Part shown: piece by piece, positions 1 to 11,715 of the stretch | How positions within the stretch are numbered: position 1 is the first letter of the stretch | Layout of the letters: every line of letters begins with the position of its first letter | From: Forficula auricularia | Taxonomy: Eukaryota; Arthropoda; Insecta; Dermaptera; Forficulidae | NCBI GenBank assembly: GCA_024734495.1 | Contig: JALMQS010000055.1 | Location: 13,724,863 to 13,788,862 of the forward strand | Reading direction: 5' to 3' | Length of the DNA stretch: 64,000 bases | Notes under the pieces: model-generated | Told to the model about the DNA's origin: nothing | What the model saw: the letters and a program-made list of their open reading frames with translations, nothing else | Database searches by the model: none | Position numbers and translations under genes: made by a program

Positions 1-2289
1 GCCACTTTTCGATATCATTGTGTGTTATAGAATTTATTTTATTGGCCAATTTTAAATTGAACAAATGATTGGCATTTTCAAAAAAATCACCACGCAATTC
101 CATAGTCGGTGTATTTGTGTGTGTGTGTGTGTGTGTGTGTACTGCTATATTTCAGCATCAATATGTTTGTAACATTGCAATGAAATTTAAAATTCCAGCA
201 AGGGAATTCTAAGCTGTTGGTCCAAATTGACATAATTTTTTACTTGAAAACTGGGATGGATTTTATTTATTTATTTTTTCTCAAAAACGTTTCATACTAT
301 TTTTTCTTAAGAATCGCTTAAGAGGTAGTTTTGTGGGTTTTTTTTTTATCTCAATCGGAAAACTGCAAAGGTTTAATTTGATTGTCCAGAAGGAAATACC
401 CCTTTACTTCCTCTTCCTTTAATATTTTTAAAGTTCTTTATAAAAAACAATCATAAAACTCCATCCAGCTAACCTGGGGTGTACTTAGTTTTGACTATCC
501 AGCAGATGTCTCTCCAGATTTGAACTTTGTTTAGGAGCCAATGTGATTAAGCCTTCTTTTTAAAAATTTATAAATTTTCGTAAGTTTTAATCAAATAAAT
601 TAGGTTTATATATATTCCTTTTAGTACATGAGGCTTGACCAAGGACCTTGCTTTTTATTTCTTTTAAATATGTTTTATTATAAGGCTCGGATAAATACTT
701 ATATCTATATTTTTTATGAATTATATTTTATAGACATAATCGCAATTGTTGATTTAAAAGTCTGAAAAAAAATAATTAAATATATCTTAAGATAGACATG
801 TATTTTCGATGGAAATTATTTTTAATAGTAGAAAATTTGAATGATAGATAAAAACTACTGAACTTTCCAATTGTAAGTTACACTCACACTTGGCCGTTGT
901 TTTTATTTTGTAAGCTCAGCTTGACAGTATCCCGTTCATAGATACTTCATTTTGATGCCAAATTGTTTGTATTTCTAATAGATAAAACTAATTAATTAGT
1001 AGTTATAGTTAATATTTGGATTTACTTGATTGAGAACTTCCAAAATTAAAAGTGTAATTTTAATACTTTTATTTAGCAAGAAGTACTTTAACTTTTCAAA
1101 TTATTTTTTAATTAATACATATAGGTAGGTATCTCTATAGATAATTAAAATTTTATATAAATATACATCTAACTAATGATAGAATCCTATTATAATAAAT
1201 GCTTCATAAAAAGTCATTTTTTGCTTCAAATTTTTGAAATTTCAAAAACGGCACAAACTACATGTTTTTGATAAAAAAATTCACCGAGTTCACGTTGTTT
1301 TATAAATAATAATTCAATAAAAATATTTAAAGTGAAAATTGAAAAAATTTTATTTTAAGAAAAATTAATTATTTTGTCAAAATAACTGTTAGTGTGTATG
1401 TTTCCAAATTTTGTCAAAAACCAAGGAATCTATCAAAGCAAAATTTTATAAGAAATTATTTATTGATTTTATAGATATTAAAAAAATATAAGTCTTTTAA
1501 AAAACAACCTTAGAAACGTTTATTAACCAGACGTTTCTAAGCTTTTTTACAAAATTTTATATTTAGATATTTATATTATATTACCATTAGTTCAAATAGT
1601 GAATTTGTGGTGAAAAGACTCAGTAGTTTGTAGGCTATTGGCAAATTAATACCAATTTGTATATCAAACAGCTTATTAACTACACCATTCATAGCACCCC
1701 AAATAATAATTCGATTTTTTTCTGATTTCTAAACTAAGGAAGACTACAATCTAATTATTTTTTTGTCTTGGAAATATAAATATTTTGGCTATAGATAGAA
1801 CATTCTACGATTTTTGTTTCTTATGTTAACATGGGTTTTGGAATACAGACACACAAACACACATCTTATCATTTACATACAAACAGAAAACAACCATGAT
1901 TTAAGGTAGTTGTTTCACTATATGGGGTTTCTTAAGATATTTTTGAAATTTAGACAGATTATTATTTAAATTCTTCTGTGTTAAAACGAAATTTGTGAAC
2001 AATATAGTTCCGGAGATATTAAATTCCAAAGATAGAGTTTTTCACTCTTATACATTGCACTATATGGGATATCGGAAAGTTACATACATATTTAATTATA
2101 ACCAAGAAACTATTCTTACCATTGATATAAAAAACTAAACCAACATTAAACAATAACTAATACATTTTTTAAGAAAATTTTAATTCATAGTTACAATACA
2201 GTTTTTGAGATAATAATGAATAAATAATGAAAAATGTATAATGAAAAATTTGCACTAAAAACAAGCTGGCAACAACGCATGTATTTAAC
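1..2289. other. gene-free AT-rich stretch with GT microsatellite
   Basis: I see no supported coding exon on either strand. A (GT)n microsatellite occupies about 114-140. The missing signal-peptide exon of OBP-1 could lie here or left of the window: it should be a short + strand exon ending in phase 0 at a GT donor, but I found no ATG followed by a hydrophobic run that meets this. Confidence 0.6.
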
Positions 2290-2445
2290 CGAGGGGTGAA
2301 CCTCGAATGGAATTAGGTGTACACCGTCTTTGGAATTATTTGGAATTACTTTGGAATTCATTAGATAATCTATTGTCTTCTACTTGGAAATGAAAGTGGA
2401 AGTGGAAGTAGGTGTACACGATTTTAGATCGCGGTTCACCCCTCT
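2290..2445. mobile_element. hAT-like MITE, copy 1
   Basis: A 156-bp element with terminal inverted repeats GAGGGGTGAAC and GTTCACCCCTC. Inside are further inverted GGTGTACAC motifs and short TTGGAATTA-type repeats. It is flanked by an exact 8-bp direct repeat TATTTAAC (2282-2289 and 2446-2453), the target-site length of hAT transposases. A second copy lies at 15481-15645. It has no coding capacity. An open frame running through its right end (2412-2657) is not a gene. Confidence 0.8.
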
Positions 2446-3132
2446 TATTTAACCTAAATAGTGTGTTAATTTTAGTACTTTTTTTGACATTTTTTCGCAT
2501 CAGCCATTGTCGCAACAGCTTTCAATCGTTTATTAAGAACTTTTTGTTTTATAAATCGACCTTTATAATGTATTTTATCTGTCATTTCTATGATAAAAAT
2601 ATTCAAGCTCGGACAATGCTGCCAGATTTGTCAAACGAGCACGGGATTGGCTACTAGTGGTACATAAATAGCAAAAAGTTTTGGACTTATGAATTATGAA
2701 TCATTATTGTCTGTTCTATATACTCTAACATTAACTTTTTGCTAGTATTGTTGCGAAACAACTACTTTAAATTGATTTTTCTTCAGTTTCTGACATTCGG
2801 ACAAATTGTAAAAAAAAATCCTTGGTGTTTAATTTAACTCAATATAAATAATTTTTTTAGAGGCCGACAAAGTTGATAATTTTAAACGATATTTGTATTT
2901 CAAAGAGCCTAGAGCTAATATTCAATTTTATTACTAAATTCATAATTAGCATCACAAAAGTAATTAGATTTCGTGGAGTGTTCCAATAAAAAAAACATGT
3001 TTTTCGCAATTATAATATTTTTTCAATTTAATTACTATTAGAAATTTTTGAATTTTAATTATTAGTTTACTAATTCTTTTAATTGTTATTAATATGTACC
3101 CAATTTGATATATGCATTTCTGTTGCTTTTAG

Positions 3133-6100
3133 GAAGGAACAACACAGGATACTGTAGAGGAGTGGGTCTCGAAATGTCGTAAAGATAATCCAATAAGTGA
3201 CGGTAAGATGGAAATATCAATATTTATACTAGTAAGGAAAACATTAAAGAATGTGACCTTTGCTTTCCATAAATACTAGCATTTATTTAGAACTATATAT
3301 TCGAAGACCTTGATTTCATCTTTAGTTTGATATTCTTATCTCTTATTAACATTTAGTGAAAAAATTAAAAGAGTGTCCTCTACTACTACTACTTAATCCG
3401 AGCTGTTATAGTTAATTAGTATCATATGTCAGCATGGTTGTATTCACCCTCTCAGGAATTAAACCTAAGTGCCAAAAAAATTATCCTCGCTATTGACTGT
3501 CTTTCGAGGCGATTATTAAAATTATTCATAACAACTCGGATTAAGTAGAGGACACTATTGAAAATTTTTCTAATAAAATCGAAATCTAAGTACTAGATAG
3601 GTACTATTGCCAAAATTAATTTATTTACTTCATATTTATGTATATTTAAGAGAATTTAAGGGTTCGTTTGATTTAGAGCTACGTTAAACGACATTACTAT
3701 ATTAGTTGAATAAAAGATTTCACTGTCGATGGTAACAGAATTGTTTTTATTTTAGGTTAAAAATAAAATAAAATGAGAGAGTCTTCTGTTTTTTAAATAA
3801 AATAATTTTTAATTATTTCTAGAGACTATAGTTTCGAAGGCATTGCCTTCATCATCAGTCTATCACAAATATTTCAAATTAGTTACAAATTAAGATTTAT
3901 ACATTGAAAATTTTGAAAAATATATATAATGTCTTTTTCTTCATGTTTCCTCTTGGGAGATTTGAATATAACTGACATTACTATATCTTCTATTAAATTG
4001 AAAGAAATTTTTAAGACATAGTGATTTTGAAAACTAAATACTTTTTCACAACTCTCTAAAATACTATAATCCAATAATAATAAATCAGAAACGGTGATAG
4101 GAAATCAAAGCTTAAATTAGTTAGAGATCCGACATACATATTATAATTTTTGTTCAAATCGACCAATCGAAAGTACTTTTCTCTGGGCTTTTAAAATTTT
4201 TTCTATTTTCTAAAAAAGGACTAAACATATTTTATTTTTATTTTTAGTGTTTATTAAGAATTAAATACTTCAGTTTTTTAGCTTAAATTGTTCACTGATA
4301 AAAAATAACCACATCAATTCGTATCGAGTCTGACATATTTTTCACTTTTTCATCTATTTTTATTATTAAACCACAAAAATAAAATTTATTGAGTCCCCAT
4401 TTCATACTGGAATTTGCTGCATGTCTATCTTAAATTTTTTTTTATTTTTTTATTTTTTTTGGCTTTTCAGCCTTTCTAGCCATAAGACAATTTACGATAC
4501 TTATTATTATTATTTTAAAATTTGTCTCTACCCAGGGATCAGATTTTAACCGGATGCCTCGAGTCTGATTCGAACCCGGGTCCACTTGGTTAGCAGGCTG
4601 GTACGTTAACCCATAGCCTAACCCGACTCCCAATCTTAAATTGTTAAAAGATAAAAATTGTTTATATATTTATTATATTGTTGGCATATATCTAGCTGAA
4701 ACGATTTTGGTGGAAGAAACATTAATAACCATTTTTAAGGATAAAAAACTATCTAGTCAGGTCTCAGCTTTGAAAAAAAAGAAGATTTGATATGTTTTTT
4801 ATTAAATGAACTAATTATTAATAGGTGTGTGAATAAATACATAACAAGCGTGTGTGAATAAAAAGAAATGTGTGGGAGTATAAACTAACAAGTGCTTGAT
4901 TATAAAAGCAATAATTAAAAATAATATTGAGGTAAACATGAATATTTCTATTTGTAGCCAGGTTGAAATATGGTAAACGTTTATTTTTTCCCAACATTTC
5001 TACAAATAAAGTTGGAAACTTGTAACATAATGAAAAACAAACAAACAAAATTTTAATTTCCTTTATCTTTAATCTTGGCTGCAAATAGAAATCATCCTTT
5101 TCCTGAATCTAATTATTAAAAAATATTAATAAACCGCTTTTAATCATTACAAAAATTACCTAGCAAAGCTCAATCTATCAGCTACTATTATTACGATATT
5201 ATAATCGCATTCTGAGGTTGTTTTCTTTTTCTTTTCAGATGAAATGAACCGATTTATTCATGACCAAAAATTCGAAACACCCGAAGGACATGTAATTAAT
5301 ATTCAATTTTTATAATTTATAATATAATAAATATAACCCTCTCATCATTTTTTATTTTTGGTTTCTGATTTTAGTGTTTCATCAGTTGTATTTATAAGTT
5401 TCATATTGATCTGGTATGTATAATTTATACATGTTGTATAAGTAAAAACAATATAATTCTATTAAGTTTTATTTTCTCAATTATTTTTTATTACTTTTAA
5501 ATTATGTAACTTAAAAGTTATTTTTGTACTCTAGAAGAAAAAAAATGAAAATAGACATTTAGGTTTTTTTTTGTTTTAATAATTAAAAAGTGCTACACCA
5601 ACAGAGATTAACGCCTTACATACGTAGTTCGGGATGGACTCCTGTTTCGTGAAAAGAAAAAAGAGAGGAGCAAGAAACTTTAGGGGTTGAATCGGAGGCA
5701 AAGGTGTCTGTTGCCATAAAAAATACTAAAGGATCTATGGAGGCAGAAACGAATTTCACATTCAAGAAGTCATGGGGATAAACGAGTTGGTGAATGTTCA
5801 ACTTTTATCTAATCTGACAGTGAAGATATGATGAACGTTTGAAAAACAAGTGTTTTATATAAATCGGGCTTTAGGGGGATTATATACATTTCAGAACTCG
5901 CTTCAGAACAAACACCATGGTAGTATCTATAACAAAGGGATAGGAGGGACGTTCTCAGGGCCGGATTTAGACTTGATAAGGCCCTAAGCTATTTGAGCTA
6001 TGGGGCCATTTATAAGTCCAGATATTCTATGTAGCACCAAATATGATTTTCGGATATCTAGAGGGTTAAACTGAAATACAATTAAGAAGTATTTAGATAG

Positions 6101-7307
6101 TGAAATAATAAATCTTTAACTTAAAATCATTTTTATTCATAACAAACTTAAAAATGCAAACTCTGGTAAAAAGAAACAAAATCTTAATTTTAAAAATTAC
6201 TGAAATTTCCAGCATTTGCTGTCGAAATTTATCAGTAATTTCGGTAGTCATAATTACCGGTAATACCGGTCAACCGGTTATCGGCATTGGGACAAATAAT
6301 GCTGCAGTATATTTAAGTATATATGACAATTGCTCATTCGGACAATTTTTTGGGGCCCCAAGAAAGTAGGGGGCCCTAAGCTATAGCTTGTGTAGCTTAT
6401 ACGTAAATCTTGCACTGGGCGTTCTACGACGATTTAATAGGCTATAGCCATGGACTCCATATTTCATGTACCCATACAATTAATAAAATCTCCTAACATT
6501 TTTTTTGTTTTAGTTTAAAAATGGTAAATTTGATTACGACACATCGGTCAGTGCGATTAAACGAAACAGTCCTCCGAATCTTGTTGACACTCATTTGAAA
6601 ATCCTTGCTAGCTGCAAAGACAAAAGTATATTATATATTTAACTCTACTTTTTGAGATTTCAAATGAAATATAGTTCTCTTATATTATATTAAAATGATC
6701 TATTTTTTATTTGCAGTTAAAGCAACTGAAATTTGTGCTGTGGGAAAAGAGATTAGCGATTGCTGGAGCGAAGAAAGGGTATAAATAAAATGCATATTAT
6801 ATTAATTAACAAAAATATAGCGAGAGGTTGTTATCTTCTGAATCCAGGTTATTAGGGATAATTTTTATTAGATATTTAAATCCCCTGGAAATTGAACCTG
6901 GGTGTCAAAGTAATAAATATTGTCTTGGCATATATAATCTCCTAAACATAACAAAAAAAAATGTACTCAAATATTTAATCTTCATTATTAAAAAATTTCG
7001 CAGCCAATTGACTCTAAAAACTATGAATAGTACAGCCAAACTATATACTAGTTTAAATAGAATTAGGTGAGATTTGCCAGCTTTAGAGATTTTCAAATTT
7101 CGAAGAGATACAACCCTTGTGACATGTAATAAGTATTTTTTATTTACTCGGATTCAATAGACAACAACCTCTAGTGATTTTCTTTTGGATTTTCAAATTT
7201 GTTGCTTTCGGCAATTTGAACTTTTATATTCATTTAAAAAATATATTTTTTTGTTTTATTTTCAGGAAAATATTGAAAACAAAAAACAAAAATATGGAAT
7301 TAAATAA
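3133..7307 (+). CDS. odorant-binding protein 1 (classic OBP, 5' exon missing)
   Basis: A PBP/GOBP-family protein, expected to be a small secreted helical carrier of hydrophobic ligands in sensillar lymph or another extracellular fluid. Exons: 3133-3202, 5239-5291, 5375-5413, 6514-6625, 6717-6778, 7266-7307, all with AG/GT borders and compatible phases. The peptide opens EGTTQDTVEEWVSKCRKD (C1). CFISC gives C2-x3-C3, LASCKD gives C4, TEICAVG gives C5 and ISDCW gives C6. Spacings are C1-x26-C2-x3-C3-x41-C4-x9-C5-x8-C6, the classic six-cysteine pattern. It ends KQKYGIK-stop. The signal-peptide exon was not found, and the first exon seen should begin in phase 0. The exon plan matches OBP-2 downstream, so the pair arose by tandem duplication. 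Poly(A) signals AATAAA lie at 7332 and 7384. Confidence 0.88.
3371..3557. repeat. fold-back element with tRNA-like core, in OBP-1 intron
   Basis: Left end GAGTGTCCTCTACT plus TTAATCCGAGCTGTTAT is mirrored by ATAACAACTCGGATTAAG plus TAGAGGACAC at the right. The interior carries the AGGAATTAAACCTAAGTGCC segment, a decayed member of the tRNA-like family that recurs at 12.3, 12.7, 18.6, 33.0, 39.7 and 49.3 kb. Confidence 0.6.
3703..3973 (-). mobile_element. hammerhead-bearing SINE-like element, full monomer
   Basis: A 271-bp element flanked by a 13-bp direct repeat GACATTACTATAT (3690-3702 and 3974-3986). The - strand RNA carries a hammerhead-like core at 3818-3866. The same sequence forms both arms of the palindromic element at 28519-28987. 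There is no coding capacity. The long target-site repeat and lack of inverted termini argue for retroposition rather than cut-and-paste. Confidence 0.7.
3818..3866 (-). ncRNA. hammerhead ribozyme-like motif (type I, minimal stem III)
   Basis: On the - strand, in order: stem I 5' strand TAGA, CTGATGA, one extra T, stem II GAAGGC-AAT-GCCTTC, GAAAC, loop TATA, GTC, then stem I 3' strand TCTA. Stem III is only the AC/GT pairs (A15.1-U16.1, C15.2-G16.2), and C17 would be the cleavage nucleotide. The extra base before stem II departs from the consensus, so activity is uncertain. Minimal stem III hammerheads are known from Penelope-like elements, where they are thought to work as dimers. Confidence 0.5.
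4434..4631 (-). mobile_element. tRNA-derived SINE, copy 1
   Basis: Read on the - strand it has a tRNA-like head, a pol III B box close to GGTTCGAATC, the body segment TAGAGACAAATTTTA and a GGCTTATGGCTAGAAAGGC-type segment, and it ends in a long A run. Three + strand copies lie at 10873, 41827 and 46535. Confidence 0.8.
5956..6417. mobile_element. hAT-type MITE with CAGGGCCGGATTTAG terminus
   Basis: The left end CAGGGCCGGATTTAG is inverted at the right end (ATTTACG...CAGTGC on the opposite strand). GGCCCTAAGCTAT segments recur near both ends. Flanks GACGTTCT and GGCGTTCT form an 8-bp target duplication with two mismatches. It sits in the intron before OBP-1 exon 6514-6625. It has no transposase. 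Confidence 0.7.
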
Positions 7308-7331
7308 AAATTAACTTGGAATATATTTTAT

Positions 7332-7389
7332 AATAAATAATTTTCTTTATATCTTTTATATGATAAACTATTTCTTTGATATAAATAAA
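7332..7389 (+). terminator. OBP-1 poly(A) signals
   Basis: AATAAA hexamers at 7332-7337 and 7384-7389 lie 25-80 nt past the OBP-1 stop codon. They mark the likely 3' end of the transcript. Confidence 0.6.
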
Positions 7390-7742
7390 GTTTTGTAGTC
7401 GGAAAAGTGGTTTCATTTATTTCCTTATTGTATTTTTCTATGCTTAGTAGCAGCTTTTTGAAACTTAGCTGCATGTGTTTGTATGTACGATTATTTTAAT
7501 ATAATATACAGTATGTATCTGAATTGACTCATAATTTTACAAGAAGCGGCAAAATATTATGAAAATAAGTTGTTATAGGGTTTAAGTTAACTATCTATCA
7601 ATCTATCATTCCTTGGAAACACGGCTCTAAGCCTTAAGTTAGAAGCCGAAAAATAAATAATATCGTTTATACTCAAGAATTTTAAATAATTTCCTACCCT
7701 AAGAAATGTTCCAGATCACTCGGAAATGTTTATTATAAAGTC

Positions 7743-8522
7743 TGTTTCGTAATCGATGGGTGTTTTTGAAATCAGAATAACTCAGCTGTTTTTAACTTAA
7801 AAAAAATTTTATTTCGAAAAATTAAAGCTAAGATATTATCATTTAAGGAGGTTCTTCTCGAGACTAATCCTGCACAGTAAAGGTTTTAGGCCTCCCAAAC
7901 CACTCTATAAATATGAACGGAACTAAAATTTTAGAGTATTTTTTTTAATGTGACTGTCCACTCACACTACGAAGTCTCTATATGAATACACACATACTAG
8001 CCGGATCGTTTCCAAGCCATTGTGCTTAGATCCCCTCCACTAAAAATAATTCCCGCCCAAATAGGTTTTTTTTATTAAAATTCTACGTGATAAGTAATTT
8101 TCAATTTTTTTTGTGTTATCAATCCTGAATATATTATTATAACAACAGCGGTTAGTTTTTCATCAAGATGGTGAAAATCCTTCATAATGGAAAATAAAAA
8201 TGATCGATCATACCCCCACCCTTTCCCTCATTGTACCCTATGTTAGAATATGTCACTTGGAATTGCAATTATTTCATATTTGTTGTGGTAAAAATCGTCT
8301 TTCAAATTTAATAACAGTATGTGTATTATGCTTTTAATGATCTTATATTCCATGTTTCACAGACTCATCATCTTCTGAAAAGCGATTTTTTTCTATGAAT
8401 TGCATTTTTGTTTCACTGTTAAATGATAATGTCTAAGCTTTCATTTTTCATAATAAAAATATTGTAAGTTAAAACATAGCTGAGTTATTCTCATTTCAAA
8501 AACACCCACCCATTCCGAAACA
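7743..8522. mobile_element. 780-bp inverted-repeat (MITE-like) element
   Basis: The left arm contains GGTGTTTTTGAAATCAGAA and ATAACTCAGCTGTTTTTAAC. The right arm carries their reverse complement (GAGTTATTCTCATTTCAAA, AACACCCACCCATTCCG). The arms are about 90 bp and the central 590 bp is AT-rich and non-coding. It lies between the two OBP genes. Confidence 0.65.
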
Positions 8523-10855
8523 CCTCTTGTAAATTAATGCTTTATTAGGCCAATTTTCAAGGCTTCGTAGGTGCTATAAATTTACTAATAATTCAAAATT
8601 TTCTGATTGTCTGCTTATTTAAGTCAAAATTTCTGATCACGAACTGTGAAATTTGTTGTTGGTGTTGGAGTAATATTATGATTCCTACAGCCAGGACTTA
8701 ATTTCTAAAAAAAAAAGAACTGAAAGGCTTCGAAAAGAACCGGAACTCTTAGATAAATTAGCCTTAATTCATATTCTTTAGCACTTCTTGATTGAGTAAA
8801 AAGAACCGGAACTCCGTTCCAGACTGTTCCCTTCGAAATTAATCCTTGTCCACACTCAAATGGGTAGTATTATAGAAATCGACATTAAAAAAATTATTTC
8901 ACAACACAATTTTTTGTACAAGAGGTCAACATTTTTCTCACCCTTTAAAGACCCAAAATAAAAATTTAGATTTTAATATTGAAAAAAAAAATTTTATTCA
9001 TCACTGCGTCTATAAATATATAGATATATTTTAAAAGTATTTTTACATGACACAATAGACTGAGCCTCATTTATACACCTTACCGTCATTAATTCTTGTT
9101 TTGTGAAAAAATGTGATGTCCTAAACAAAAAAAGAGATGTATGTTCGGATTTCAAAATTCTATAAGAATTCCAAAAGTTATTCATACAACTTTATCCTCG
9201 CAGACTTCAGGAAATCTAAGCATGTCTTCAATTTTGGTCATACAAACACAAGAACGATTTTTCAACGACTTTCCATTTTGTAGTTATCGTGATTATCCAA
9301 ATCCACACAGAGGCACAAGAATACCTTAAAAAACTATTCCCAAAAATGATTTTTTCCACGTTTCAGACAATTTCCAAACCCAAATAAGCAAAGATAAATT
9401 AATGTATATTTTCGACTGAATTCAATATCAGCTTCGGCTCGTCTACACTACAATGAGAGCAACACTTCTTTGAGTCTTTATATTTCTAATAAATATTTAT
9501 TTTAATTTGATTATGTAAACCGTTTTTTCCTTACATAAGAGCAGGTAAAACGTACCTTGAATAGTGTAATTAACTAATATAGAAGGCTTGGAGAAGTCAT
9601 TTGTGTCATTCAATGAAGACCCCCCATGTTTATTATATTTATCTTTGATCTTATCCTTTTAGAAATTAATTGGTATTAAGACATTATCTTTCTGCGTTAT
9701 TCCCTCGAAAAATTCAAACTGATATCATTAAATCTCAAGCAGCAATTAAACCAACTTTGAAAACATTAGAAATTTCAAAATTTTGAAAATTGTCCTCTTC
9801 TGAAAATATAAGGGCAGCAAATGAATAAGAGTCTGTAGAAAAAACGGTAAAATATAGCTACTCGGTTATTTCAATGTAGTCTAACCACCAGGCGGGCTGA
9901 GTATTCGATTAACAGAGTAATTTTCAAAATTTATTTTTGCATTATCGACTTTAGAAAATTTTGAAGCATGGAGATATATGATTAAAAAAATCTTTTTTCT
10001 GAATTTGACACCCACGATTAGTCAGAAAGGTAATTTCATTGCTAAAATGTGTGAATTTTTCAAAATAAAGTAACTCTTAAATTTTCAAACTTTCTAGCTT
10101 TAGAATTTAAAAATACGGAAAATCAAGAAAATTTAAATTTCTAAATGTAGAGTTATGAAAATGTTATTTGTCAGGCAGATTTGTTTTAATACTGCACTTC
10201 TATGTAAAATTCCATTTTTCAGATTCAAATTGTTTACTGACTAAAATATTGCCAAATTTTTAAAATTACCTTACCTTTCCGAGATTTGGAAAACGTTTAC
10301 ACTTTTAGCTCTGACACTACTTTAAAGAATATAATATGTAGATTACCAATATTTTCATTTTTCTTAAAGGTAAACTTTATTTTTAGAAATCGTGGTTAAA
10401 AATTTAAGTTAGTAAGTTTTTTTTACAAAATAGACCTGATAGAATTTAAATAAATAAATAAATTTATTTTTCTACCTTGTTAGAGGCATAAGCCTAGAAG
10501 TAGCCAATCAGGCATCAATTTAAGGAGGTCCTTTCGCCGCCAATGTTAAATAAAAAATATTAGATTATAACTATAACTTAATTTTTTATAATAGTTTAAG
10601 TCTCTATCTATGCTTTGGTGAAGTTTCAATCACACATTAGCGTGCAAATTTTTGAAAATGTAAACATTTTCTCAGAGTCTTATGGAAAATTAAGATCTTG
10701 ACACTTTCTCTTGAATTATACTACTATTAGTTGAATAGATAAAGTTAAAAAAAACTAAAAATTAGCTTTTGAAACATGCAGGTTTCTTTTTTTGCAATAA
10801 AATATATCATTGACCGTCGAATTTACTGAGATATTTACTTTTAAAAAATCACATT
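8523..10855. other. gene-free stretch between the OBP genes
   Basis: No exon with a family motif is visible on either strand. The short open frames at 8994-9329 overlap on opposite strands and show no domain, signal peptide or splice context. Two near-repeated AAGAACCGGAACTC segments (8734 and 8799) are the only structure I noticed. Confidence 0.5.
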
Positions 10856-10872
10856 AATGCTATGTTTGGTGG

Positions 10873-11062
10873 TGGGGTCGGTAGGCTAGGTGGTAGCGTG
10901 ACAGCGAGCTAACCAGGGGACCCGGGTTCGAATCCGACTCGAGGCAGCCAGCTAAAATCTGACCCCCGGGGTAGAGACAAATTTTAAAAATATAGCTAGT
11001 ATCGTAATTGGGCTTATGGCTGGAAGGGCCGAAAAGCCAAAAAAAAAAAAAAAAAAAAAAAA
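10873..11062 (+). mobile_element. tRNA-derived SINE, copy 2
   Basis: A-box-like TAGGCTAGGTGG and B-box GGTTCGAATCC, a body ending in GGCCGAAAAGCC, and a tail of more than 20 A. It is flanked by a 14-bp target duplication, AATGCTATGTTTGG on the left and AATGCTATATTTGG on the right, with one mismatch. The near-exact duplication implies a relatively recent insertion. Confidence 0.88.
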
Positions 11063-11635
11063 TGCTATATTTGGATGTAAACATAAACAGTAGAAATACA
11101 ACCAGTTATTTTCAGCTGATTTGAATAAATCAAACTAACTTTTCTATTTAATTATTTTTTATAATTGTTTTTATTTCAAACATTTACAGATTTCATAGGT
11201 ACTATTTATTTTTTAATTCTATTATTTTTCATTTGTATTTTAACTTATTTTATTAAATATTAGATACTACACTTCTTTTGACTCAACTGGAGCGAAAGGA
11301 CTTAAATGATGATTTCTAATTTAATAGAAGAAAAAACAAATTCATTTATTACACGTGCCAGTTTATTTCAATTATATAATTTCTTTCTCAGTTTGATTTC
11401 CTTTTGGATGCTTTATCTTGATAATCGAACATGGGATAAAATGGGGAATTCCGCTTGGTGCTTACCTATCTGTGCAATTTTTTCTTGTTTTTTTACTCAT
11501 CGAAAGTCACATTAATTTAAGATAATTCGTTTTTAGCATCGTAATAAAAATATTTAATAAAGGAAGTATACATTATTTTTAACCTTGTTGGTAGGGGTAT
11601 TTTAACGATAGGACTAAGTACTCGGAATGCTATCA

Positions 11636-11671
11636 TATAAAAAGCTCGGCTGTGCTCAGACTTACATCTCA
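11636..11671 (+). promoter_or_regulatory. OBP-2 core promoter (TATA box and initiator)
   Basis: TATAAAAA at 11636-11643 is followed 35 nt after its first base by an arthropod-type initiator TCAGTC whose A is at 11671. The initiator lies 45 nt upstream of the OBP-2 start codon, leaving a short 5' UTR. A second initiator-like TCAGAC lies at 11656. Confidence 0.65.
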
Positions 11672-11715
11672 GTCTTGGCATTTTCGTTTTCGGTTTTCTA
11701 GAATCATCAAGAAAA

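Noticed and set aside
2412..2657. 81-codon + strand open frame with a hydrophobic stretch
   Set aside because: It begins inside the right end of the MITE at 2290-2445, lacks a phase-0 donor fitting OBP-1, and shows no OBP signal-peptide pattern.
10873..11062. tRNA gene
   Set aside because: The B box is good, but the head cannot be folded into a clean cloverleaf by eye and the unit has a body, A tail and target duplication, so it is a SINE.
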